64,000 nt of DNA, taken from the NCBI RefSeq assembly GCF_900105175.1, contig NZ_LT629771.1, forward strand, positions 2,418,001 to 2,482,000, given 5' to 3'. A program made the position numbers and the translations under genes. Below are positions 1 to 7,674 of the stretch, piece after piece. Under the pieces are notes generated by a model, which was given only the letters and a program-made list of their open reading frames with translations, had not been told where the DNA came from and did no database searches. Origin of the DNA: Jiangella sp. DSM 45060 (lineage in GTDB: Bacteria; Actinomycetota; Actinomycetes; Jiangellales; Jiangellaceae). How positions within the stretch are numbered: position 1 is the stretch's first letter; each line of letters opens with the position of its first letter.

Positions 1-1840
1 TCCGGCCTGCTGCGCGAGCCGCAGCGCTCGCTGGAAATGCTCGTCGGGATCCACGGAACTGGCGCCGTGTCGCACGATTGCGGCGAGTTCGAGATGGGCG
101 TCCACCTGCACGGTTGTCAGTCCCTCGGGCGCCGCCAGCGACAACGCGCGATCGAAGTGATGTGCCGCCTCCGGATAGTCGTGTTGATGTCGCCGCACCC
201 TGCCCAGGTCTCGGTGGGCTCGGGCTGTGGCGGCGCGGTCGCCGAGGTCTTCGGCGGACTGCAAAGCCATCTGGTGCAGGAGTTCGGCCTCGCCGAGCTG
301 GTGACGCGTGATCAGCCGCCGGTGCACGATGCCAGCCAGATCCATGCCGTAGCGGTGCAGCTCGAGCTCGCGGGCGGCCCGGGCGCAGGCCAGGATGTTC
401 GGCAGCTCGGTGTCGAGCCACGCGATCGCTTGTTCGACGGTCCATGCCCCCGAGTCCACCGAGTACCGGGGGATCTGGTCGTCGACTGCGGGTGTACGGG
501 TGCGCGATGTCCATGGCGGCGCTCGCCCAGGCGCGGTAGTGGTCGATCAGCCGAACCAGGGCTTCCGATCGCTCACCCTCGGCCTCGGCGGCCCGCACGA
601 GCCGGGCCGCATGGCTCCGGGTCAGGTCGTGGAAGCTGTACCGCCCGGCCGGCGCCTCGTCGAGCAGGTGCAGATCCTGCAGGCTCTCGAGTGCGGCGCC
701 GGCGACGGCAAGGTCGGTCGCGAACAGCGCCGCGGCTGCGCCCGCGTCGAGGTCCGGGCCGGGGACCAGCCCAAGCATCCGGTACGCGCGCCGGATCGGC
801 TCGTCCAACGCGGCGTAGGACAGGTCGAGGGCTGCGGAGACTCCGAGCGTCTGGTCGTCGGGTCGGTCGAGGACCGCGGCGCGCTGCTCGCGTAACCGAC
901 CTACCAGGTCGGTCAGTCGCCAGGACGGCCGGGATCGCAGCCGGGCAGCGGCGATCCGCAGCGCGAGCGGGAGACGACCGCACAGCTCGGCCACCTCCGT
1001 CAGTTCCGAGCCGGCTTCGGGTGGCGCACTGAGCTCCGCGGCCCGGGCGAACAACTCGACGGCCGTCGACGGCGGCAGGATGCCCAGCCGGATGGTCGCG
1101 CCACGGTCGAGGCCGGCGAGCCCGTGGCGGCTGGTGGTGAGAACCTGGCAGCCCGGGGTCGCCGGCAGCAGCGGCGCGACCTGGCCGGCGTAGGCGACGT
1201 TGTCGTAGACGAACAGCAGCCGCCGGTCGGCGACCAGGCTGCGGAACAGGGCGGCGCACTCCTCGACCTCGGCCGGGAGCTGGTCGCCCGGCACGCCGAG
1301 CGCCCGCATCATCCGCGCCAGCCCCTCCCTCGGATCGAGTGGGCGGGTCCGGTCGCTGAAGCCATGCAGGTCGAGGTAGAGCTGGCCGTCGGGGAACTCC
1401 GGTGAAAGCAGTCGGCCCGCCTGCACCGCGAACGCCGTCTTGCCCACACCGGCCATGCCGTCGACGACGATGACGGACCGGCCCGCCACCACGTGCGTCC
1501 GCAGGGCGTCCAGTTCCTCGCGCCGCCCGACGAAGTGCGACGGCGCCGACGGCAGCTGGTGCGGTCGATCGGGCATCGCGGAGGTCACCGTGGCGGCCGA
1601 CGTCGTGGCGCCCCGCGCGGCCGCCACCAGCGCCGCGGACTCGTCGTCGTCGAGCGCGAGGATGTCGGCGACCAGTCTCAGGGACCGGCCGTGCGGACGG
1701 ACGGACTCGCCAGACTCCCAGCGGCGCAGGGTCCGTGGATCGAGCCCGGCCCGGCGCCCGAGCTCCTCCTGGGTCAGCATCGCGCGCTCACGCCAAGCGC
1801 GCAGGAGCTCCCCGAAGCCCGACGGTCCCGGTCCGGTCAC
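1..1840 (-). pseudogene. AfsR-like XRE/NB-ARC/TPR transcriptional regulator, frameshifted and cut by the left edge
   Basis: A GTG start at 1840 follows a GGAGG ribosome site. The first ~60 residues form an XRE helix-turn-helix (LTQEELGRRAGLDPRTLRRW). An NB-ARC ATPase follows, with Walker A GMAGVGKT near residues 127-134, a Walker B-like LLFVYDN and a GRLPLAL motif. This is the layout of actinomycete signalling regulators of the AfsR/SARP-associated type, which usually control specialised metabolism. Near position 480 (about residue 453) the coding frame changes: beyond this point the TPR-like helices (AWLDTELPNILACARAAREL and onward) are only found in another frame, which is closed by a TGA just upstream. 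The original frame stays open but gives Arg/Pro-rich nonsense. The gene is therefore a frameshifted pseudogene or contains a one-base sequencing error. The C-terminus lies outside the window. Confidence 0.75.
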
Positions 1841-2043
1841 TTCTGCCTCCCCGCCGGAGTCTAGAGGCCGCAGGTCCCCGTGGACATGGACATGCCTTAC
1901 CACCGTCGCCGTGGGCTGCCGGGACGGAGCGGAAGTGTCCGCCAGATGCCCGGTCGGCGACCTGTCGCCAGTGAGGCGGTCGGCAAAGAGTGGGGTGGGA
2001 AGGTCGCGCCCAACGATCGACGCCGACCGTCGCGGGAGGACAG
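1841..2043. promoter_or_regulatory. Divergent intergenic region between the regulator and the 65-aa gene
   Basis: About 200 bases separate the minus-strand regulator from the plus-strand small gene. Both have good ribosome sites at the edges (GGAGG on each side), so promoters for both directions should lie here. I see no clear -35/-10 pair or operator. Confidence 0.4.
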
Positions 2044-2241
2044 ATGAGAATCGACGTACTGATGACTGTGACCCATGACCACCACTGGACGACGAAGTCC
2101 CGGCACCGGACCAGTGAGGGCATCGTCGTGTACGACGGCTGCACCTGCGGCCGCTTTCGGGTCCGCCACGAGACCACGCTTCAGGTCGAGAAGACCCTGG
2201 CCGTCACGCACGTCACCGCCCCGGTCCGGTCAACGACGTGA
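2044..2241 (+). CDS. 65-aa small protein of unknown function
   Basis: ATG at 2044 is preceded by a GGAGG ribosome site seven bases away, which makes this start better than the in-frame upstream GTG-type codons. The product (begins MRIDVLMTVTHDHHWTTKS) is rich in His and has a CTC pair (YDGCTCGRF). No membrane segment or signal peptide is visible. It sits 64 bases upstream of the O-methyltransferase on the same strand and may be cotranscribed. I do not recognise a family; the His cluster and CxC could bind a metal, but that is conjecture. Confidence 0.6.
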   Translation: MRIDVLMTVTHDHHWTTKSRHRTSEGIVVYDGCTCGRFRVRHETTLQVEKTLAVTHVTAPVRSTT

Positions 2242-2305
2242 CACGGCTCGCCGATGAGGCAGTCAGCCGTAGTCCGCTCTCGGTCCGACGTATGCAGGAG
2301 AGTTC

Positions 2306-3409
2306 ATGCGCAACACCTCTGATCAGACCCCGTTCACCGCATCCGGCACGAACGCAGCGGCCGAACCGCACGTCCCCGACCACCATCTCCCCACGGTCTC
2401 GCCGCTGCCGCTGATGCAGCTCTCGATCGGCTTCTGGTCGTTCAAGACGCTCGCGAGCGCCTACGAGCTGGGCCTCTTCGCCCGTCTGTCCGGAACCGAC
2501 GGTCACACCGTCGACGAACTCGCCCGGATGCTGGGCGTCGGCCAGCGGCCCGCCGAGCTGCTGGTGACCGCGTGCGCGTCCATCGGTTTGCTCGAGCTCC
2601 GGAACGGGCGCTACGTCAACAGCGCGGTGGCCGACGAGTTCCTCGTGCCCGGCAAGGCCTACCACTTCGGGGGCTGGGTGCAGATGCTCGACCGCAGGCT
2701 CTACCCGGCTTGGGGAAGGCTGAGTGAGGCGGTGCGAACCAACCGGCCGACGAGCTGGAACCCCGACGAACAGGCGCACCTGTTCGACAGCGAGGACCCT
2801 GAGCTGCTGGCCCTGTTCTGGGAGGCGATGCACTCGCTGTCGACGCTCACCGCGCGCGAGCTCGCCGCACACGTCGAGCTGTCCGGCTCCGCCGCCCTGC
2901 TTGACGTCGGCGGCGGTTCGGGGGCCTACGACATCGAGCTGTGCCGCCGATACCCCCACCTGCGGGCAACGGTGCTCGATCTGCCGCCGGTCTGCGAGAT
3001 CGCCGCGGAGAAGATCAAAGCAGCAGGCCACGCGGACCGCATCGCGGTCGCCCCGGGCGACTTCCTCGCCGATCCCGAGCTCCCGGCAGGCCATGACGTC
3101 GTGCTGCTGTCCATGATCATGCACGACTGGTCGGACGAACAGGACCTGGCGATCCTGCGCAAGTGCTTTGCGGCCTTGCCTCCCGGCGGGCAGATCGTGA
3201 TCAGCGAGTTGCTGGTCGACGAGGAGAAGGCCGGACCACCCGCCGCCGCCCTGATGGGCCTGAACATGCTGGTGGAAACGACCGGCGGGCGCAACTACAC
3301 CGCGGCAGAGTACGAGCAGTGGCTGCGCGCCACCGGGTTCGTGGACGTCCGGACAGTGTCGTTCGAGGCTGCCGGCGCGAACGGTGCGGTCCTCGCCCGT
3401 AAACCGTGA
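2306..3409 (+). CDS. SAM-dependent O-methyltransferase (plant-type/acetylserotonin OMT family)
   Basis: The 367-residue product has an N-terminal winged-helix dimerisation domain (about residues 30-120) and a C-terminal Rossmann methyltransferase domain. The SAM-binding motif LLDVGGGSGAYD lies near residue 198, and the HDW motif containing the likely catalytic His273 is present. AGGAG precedes the ATG. Family members methylate hydroxyl groups of aromatic or polyketide-type small molecules. The neighbouring AfsR-like regulator fits a specialised-metabolism origin, but no biosynthetic core gene is present, so the substrate is unknown. It may be a leftover of a larger cluster. Confidence 0.85.
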   Translation: MRNTSDQTPFTASGTNAAAEPHVPDHHLPTVSPLPLMQLSIGFWSFKTLASAYELGLFARLSGTDGHTVDELARMLGVGQRPAELLVTACASIGLLELRNGRYVNSAVADEFLVPGKAYHFGGWVQMLDRRLYPAWGRLSEAVRTNRPTSWNPDEQAHLFDSEDPELLALFWEAMHSLSTLTARELAAHVELSGSAALLDVGGGSGAYDIELCRRYPHLRATVLDLPPVCEIAAEKIKAAGHADRIAVAPGDFLADPELPAGHDVVLLSMIMHDWSDEQDLAILRKCFAALPPGGQIVISELLVDEEKAGPPAAALMGLNMLVETTGGRNYTAAEYEQWLRATGFVDVRTVSFEAAGANGAVLARKP

Positions 3410-4050
3410 TGCCCTGTTCGTCGTCAGGAGAGTCAGTGTCTCGTGGCGCAAGTCAGTTCGCCCGCCAGGGAGTGCTGCATCCGCGCGATGCCCGTCGATG
3501 CCTGCGCTGGCACGTGTCCGACTGTGAGCGACGACGTCCGGCCACCGACGACATGGGTTGGCGAATACGTGTCCAGGTTCGCCCGGTGGTCGCTGGTTCG
3601 TTCGCATTGCAGCAGGTCAGGGGGAGTCCGCTGACTGCCGGCTAACCGCTCTCTCAAGGCGGCTGCGCGGGCTCGACGCGCTCAGCGCGGCCGTGCCCGG
3701 CGACGGCAGGCCCTCCGATCACTTGCGCTAGACCTCTACCCAAGATCAGGCGAGACTTGTGTGATGATCTTGCTGGTCGACCTGGGTCAGGAGGGGCGAA
3801 CCTGGCCCAGACAAGGTGCTGGCCAGGGGAGATGCGAATCGCGCCAGGTGTAGCGCGTCGGGTTTCCTTCTTCACACCAAAGAAGTCGCTGTTCGATGCG
3901 ATTCATGGACCTGGGCCTACGCCCCGCTGGTCGGCGGTCGCCCGATCGTCGACCAACCTCGCCGGTGACCCGCGGCGCGAACGTGTCCCAAGTCGACCTG
4001 CGTGATCAAGAGATGGCGGCCTTGATGCAGGTCAGCGCCAACTGCGCCGG
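3410..4050. other. Intergenic region without a recognisable gene
   Basis: This stretch of about 640 bases between the methyltransferase and the insertion sequence has open frames in several directions, but none has a good ribosome site plus a protein-like sequence. Base composition is a little lower in GC than the surroundings. It looks like degraded accessory DNA. I see no convincing promoter, repeat or RNA. Confidence 0.4.
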
Positions 4051-4058
4051 AATTGCAG
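4051..4058. repeat. Left target-site duplication of the IS256-type element (AATTGCAG)
   Basis: AATTGCAG immediately outside the left terminal repeat is repeated exactly at 5481-5488 outside the right one. Eight bases is the duplication length usual for the IS256 family. Confidence 0.85.
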
Positions 4059-5480
4059 GGTGGCGTCCCGTGGAGTGGTGGAGTTCGTGGCCCGCTTGAG
4101 CGTCGTCGTGTCGACGGTGGTGTTGGGCGGCCATCGTGCGACGGTCAGTGAGACCTAGCGATGGAACTCACGGAAGGACACGACGCACGATGGCCTTGGA
4201 CCATGCTGCCCTACTTGAGGTGCTCGAGGTGATGCGGGCCGCTGATGTGGATGATCGGGTCCGTACCGCGGCGCAGGGGATGTATCAGGCGTTGATCGAT
4301 GCCGAGGCGACGGCGGTGATCGGTGCTGGCCCGTGGGAGCGCAGCGCGGAGCGGACCGCGCAGCGCAACGGCTCGCGACCCAGGGTCCTGACCACGACCG
4401 CGGGGGATCTGGAGTTGCGGATCCCGAAGCTGCGCACGGGGTCGTTCTTCCCGTCGCTGTTGGAGCGGCGCCGGCGGGTGGACCAGGCCCTGTTCGCGGT
4501 GATCATGGAGGCGTATCTGCATGGGGTGTCGACCCGCAAGGTCGATGACCTGGTCAAGGCGCTGGGCGCGGACAGCGGGATCTCCAAGTCGGAGGTGTCG
4601 CGGATCTGCGCCGATCTCGACGAAGAAGTGGGTGCGTTCCGGGACCGGTCGCTGGGCGAGACGACCTATCCGTACGTGTTCCTCGACGCGACCTACTGCA
4701 AGGCCCGGGTGAACCGCCGCGTGGTGTCCCAGGCGGTGGTCATCGCTACCGGCGTCACCGCCGACGGGCGGCGCGAGGTGCTCGGGTTCGACGTCGGCGA
4801 CAGCGAGGACGGCGCGTTCTGGACCGCGTTCCTGCGCTCGTTGAAGGCCCGCGGGCTGGGCGGTGTCCAGCTGGTCATCTCCGACGCCCACACCGGCCTC
4901 AAGCACGCCATCGCCTCGGTGCTGATCGGCGCGGCCTGGCAGCGCTGCCGGGTGCACTTCCTACGCAACGTGCTCGCCCAGGTCCCCAAGGGCAACGCCG
5001 AGATGGTGGCCGCGGCGATCCGCACGATCTTCGCCCAGCCCGACGCCGAGCACGTGCACGAGCAGTTCGACGTCATCGCCACCATGCTCGGCCGGCAACT
5101 ACCCAAGGTCGAACAGATGCTGCGCGACGCCAAGGACGATCTCCTCGCGTTCACCACGTTCCCGATCAGCCACTGGAAGAAGATCTGGTCCACCAACCCG
5201 CTGGAACGGCTGAACAAGGAGGTCAAACGCCGCACCGACGTCGTCGGAGTGTTCCCCAACCCCGCCGCCCTGCTCCGCCTGGCCGGATCGGTCCTCGTGG
5301 AGGCCCACGACGAATGGCAAGTCACCGCCGAACGCCGCTACCTCTCCGAAACCTCCATGGCCCTGCTCAACGCGCCGGCAACCAACAAGGAGGTGGCCAA
5401 ACCCGAACTCATGACGGCATGATCAGCACACTGACCCCGCACAGTGGTCGAAGAACTCCACCACCCAGCGGGACGTCACC
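4059..5480 (+). mobile_element. Complete IS256-family insertion sequence, 1422 bp
   Basis: The ends are imperfect inverted repeats of about 28 bases: the left begins GGTGGCGTCCCG and ends in GTGGTGGAGTTC (to about 4086), and the reverse complement of 5453-5480 begins GGTGACGTCCCG and also ends in GTGGTGGAGTTC. An exact 8-bp AATTGCAG duplication flanks the element. One intact transposase gene fills the interior. The exact duplication and intact gene suggest a recent insertion. Confidence 0.9.
4190..5422 (+). CDS. IS256-family (mutator-type) transposase
   Basis: The 410-residue protein starts at ATG 4190 behind GGAAGGA. The DDE catalytic triad is visible as Asp166 (VFLDATY), Asp232 (VISDAHTGL) and Glu339 (STNPLERLNKE). 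The CRVHF motif between the second Asp and Glu is also typical of the family. Length matches the usual ~400-420 residues and there is no internal stop, so it is probably functional. It catalyses cut/copy transposition through a circular intermediate in this family. Confidence 0.95.
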   Translation: MALDHAALLEVLEVMRAADVDDRVRTAAQGMYQALIDAEATAVIGAGPWERSAERTAQRNGSRPRVLTTTAGDLELRIPKLRTGSFFPSLLERRRRVDQALFAVIMEAYLHGVSTRKVDDLVKALGADSGISKSEVSRICADLDEEVGAFRDRSLGETTYPYVFLDATYCKARVNRRVVSQAVVIATGVTADGRREVLGFDVGDSEDGAFWTAFLRSLKARGLGGVQLVISDAHTGLKHAIASVLIGAAWQRCRVHFLRNVLAQVPKGNAEMVAAAIRTIFAQPDAEHVHEQFDVIATMLGRQLPKVEQMLRDAKDDLLAFTTFPISHWKKIWSTNPLERLNKEVKRRTDVVGVFPNPAALLRLAGSVLVEAHDEWQVTAERRYLSETSMALLNAPATNKEVAKPELMTA

Positions 5481-5488
5481 AATTGCAG
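5481..5488. repeat. Right target-site duplication of the IS256-type element (AATTGCAG)
   Basis: This exact copy of the 8 bases at 4051-4058 directly follows the right terminal inverted repeat. Confidence 0.85.
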
Positions 5489-5748
5489 GCCAACCTCTCA
5501 TGAGGTTACCGGGCGCGCGGTCTGCCTGACGCACCTTCCCTCCACACTGTCATGAGGGAGCGTGGTGGGGTGGTGGCAGGTGCGGGCGATTCGACGAAGC
5601 CGGCTGATCTGCGGCTGATCGTCGGCGGAACGTCAGGCAGGAGGCGACCTCCAGGGGCGGCTAGGGCCATACTGAAGCTACTCATAGGCGTCAGCGATCG
5701 TCGACGGTCAGCTGCATGCCGTTGTGCCGACCAGCCACTGGGGGAGAC

Positions 5749-7407
5749 GTGCGATTCGCGTTCTACGGCCGATGCTCGACCGAGGACGCCCAGGACCCGG
5801 ACTCCAGTCGAGGGTGGCAGCTCCGACAAGCCGGCCAGCTGATCGCCGCGGTCGACGGCGAGGTCGTCAAGGAGTACTTCGACGTCGGGCAGTCGCGGTC
5901 GCTGCCGTGGAAGCGCCGGCCGCGGGCAACTGAGTTGCTGGTGGATCTCGAGGATCCTGGTCGGGGATGGAGCGAGCTGGTGATCGGCGAGCCGCAGCGG
6001 GCGTTCTATGGTCCGCAGTTCTCGCTGACGTTTCCGCTGCTGACGCACTACGGGGTGAACCTGTGGGTGCCGGAGGTTGGCGGACGTGTGGATCCGGGGT
6101 CTGAGGCGCACGACATGGTGATGTCGTTGTTCGGTGGGATGTCGAAGGCCGAGCGGATGCGGATCCAGACCCGGGTGAAGTCGTCGATGTTCGCGCTCGC
6201 TGAGACCACCGGCCGCCACCTGGGCGGGCGCCCGCCGTACGGCTATCGCCTTGACGATGCGGGGCCGCATCCGAATCCGGCGAAGGCGTCGATGGGGCAG
6301 CGCCTGCATCGGCTGGAGCCGTATCCGGTGACGGCGCCGACGGTGGTGGAGATCTTCGAGATGTACGTCGCCGGGTACGGGTTGCGGGCGATCGCGCAGG
6401 CGCTCACCGACAAGGGTGCGCCGTCGCCGTCGGAGTACGACCGACGGCGCAACCCGCATCGTGATCCGAGAGGGTGGGGGCATTCGGCGGTGCGCGCGAT
6501 CCTGAAGAACCCGGTCTACACCGGGGTGCGGATGTGGGGAAAGCAGGAGAAGTTCGAGCGTCTGATCGATCCGAATGACGTCGCGATGGGCTACCAGACT
6601 CGGATGCGGTGGCGAGACCGGGATATGTGGGTGGCGCCAGCGAACCGTACGCACGAGCCGATCGTGGATGACGAACTGTTCCTCGCCGCGCAGCACCGTC
6701 TACAGGCCAGGGCCAAGCCAGACACCACAAGACCCAGGACGGCCAATCGCCGATACCCGCTGTCTGGGCGATTGTCCTGTGGGCTCTGCGGATTCCGCAT
6801 GATCGCTGACTACCGACCGCCGAAGAGCGCGAACGCCTCGCCGATGATCCGCTATCGCAGCCGGCTCCGGTCGGATCGGGCGGTTCCTGAAGGACTCGAG
6901 GGCCACCCGGGCAACATCTACCTGCATCAGGACCTGGTGATGGCCAGCGTCGACCGATGGTTGTCGACCGAGCTGAACGATCCGGCGTGGATCGCGGCCG
7001 CGAGCGGGCCAGACGAGGCAGAGGCAGCGCGAATCGAGGCGCTCCAGGAGAGTCTCACCGCTCTCGAACGCAAGATCGCCAACCTCGTGTCGGCAGTCGA
7101 GGGATCGGATGACGCGCCCGAGATCCTGATCTCTCAGCTGTCGGCCCGCTCGCTCGAACGGGACCACCTGAAGAGCGAGATCACCAGGCTCGCCGCACGG
7201 CAGACCATGGCGGCTGAAGATGTTCAGGAGCTGATCGACCATGTCGGCGGCCTTGCCTCAGCCCTGGAGCGCGCGACGGACGACGAAAAGGCTGACCTGT
7301 ATCAAGAGCTTGGCTTGAGCCTGACCTACGAACCCCTGGCACATCAGCTCCGAGCGGAGCTGCTGCCATGGGATGAGATCCAGAAGAGTGTCCGAGGGGG
7401 GACTTGA
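5749..7407 (+). CDS. Large serine recombinase / integrase
   Basis: The 552-residue protein (from GTG 5749 behind GGGGGAG; ATG 5716 would add 11 residues) has an N-terminal resolvase domain with the catalytic serine in YGRCSTED (Ser10) and the helix region GGMSKAERMRIQTRVK. A recombinase domain follows (GRPPYGYRL, then ILKNPVYTGVRMWG), then a zinc-ribbon start CGLCGFRM (Cys344, Cys347), and a C-terminal coiled coil (about 430-520). Large serine integrases insert phages and integrative elements at att sites. Relatives usually carry a YRC motif after the zinc CxxC; here it reads YRS, so the zinc site may be altered. The last codons and the TGA stop lie within the 3' end of tRNA-Leu on the opposite strand, which suggests the recombination junction falls there. 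Confidence 0.9.
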   Translation: MRFAFYGRCSTEDAQDPDSSRGWQLRQAGQLIAAVDGEVVKEYFDVGQSRSLPWKRRPRATELLVDLEDPGRGWSELVIGEPQRAFYGPQFSLTFPLLTHYGVNLWVPEVGGRVDPGSEAHDMVMSLFGGMSKAERMRIQTRVKSSMFALAETTGRHLGGRPPYGYRLDDAGPHPNPAKASMGQRLHRLEPYPVTAPTVVEIFEMYVAGYGLRAIAQALTDKGAPSPSEYDRRRNPHRDPRGWGHSAVRAILKNPVYTGVRMWGKQEKFERLIDPNDVAMGYQTRMRWRDRDMWVAPANRTHEPIVDDELFLAAQHRLQARAKPDTTRPRTANRRYPLSGRLSCGLCGFRMIADYRPPKSANASPMIRYRSRLRSDRAVPEGLEGHPGNIYLHQDLVMASVDRWLSTELNDPAWIAAASGPDEAEAARIEALQESLTALERKIANLVSAVEGSDDAPEILISQLSARSLERDHLKSEITRLAARQTMAAEDVQELIDHVGGLASALERATDDEKADLYQELGLSLTYEPLAHQLRAELLPWDEIQKSVRGGT

Positions 7408-7473
7408 ACCCCCACCCCCTTGACGGGGACTAGCACCTCAAGCTAGCGCGTCTGCCTATTCCGCCACCCGGAC
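7389..7473 (-). tRNA. tRNA-Leu (anticodon GAG)
   Basis: Read on the minus strand, the 85-nt sequence folds as a leucine tRNA. The acceptor 5' strand GTCCGGG pairs with the 3' strand CTCGGAC (one G-U). The D-arm begins GTGGCGGAATAGGCAGAC, the anticodon loop TTGAGGT gives GAG, a long variable arm follows, and the T-arm GGGGGTTCAAGTCCCCC closes it. CCA is not encoded. The 3' half overlaps the last 19 bases of the serine recombinase gene on the other strand. Confidence 0.93.
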
Positions 7474-7674
7474 TTTGCGGCGCCTTCGTGCAGCGCCAGC
7501 GGCTGCGTAACCATACCAAACTTGCGGGGTCCTCTGTCCAACCAGGGACCGGACGACGCGCCGAGGGGAGTTGGCGGGATGGGCCGCCCGGCCACGTGAT
7601 CATGTCTATGCTCGAACCCAACGCCCCGCGCAGGGGACAGGCGGGGCTGCCGACCACGAGGAATCGAGGGGCGG
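7474..7674. promoter_or_regulatory. Divergent region between tRNA-Leu and narG
   Basis: The 200 bases must hold the tRNA promoter (minus) and the nar promoter (plus). An imperfect palindrome ACGTGATCATGT at 7594-7605 overlaps a possible -10 (TATGCT, 7607-7612) for narG. No canonical Fnr box (TTGAT-N4-ATCAA) is seen. Confidence 0.3.

Noticed and set aside
37-1032. Long plus-strand open frame opposite the regulator
   Set aside because: It is Arg/Gly/Pro-rich, without a domain, and is the antisense shadow of the XRE/NB-ARC gene.
3410-5700. Second att copy matching the tRNA-Leu 3' end
   Set aside because: No stretch resembling CCGAGGGGGGACTTGAAC was found between positions 1 and 5700 apart from weak chance matches such as 3791-3800.
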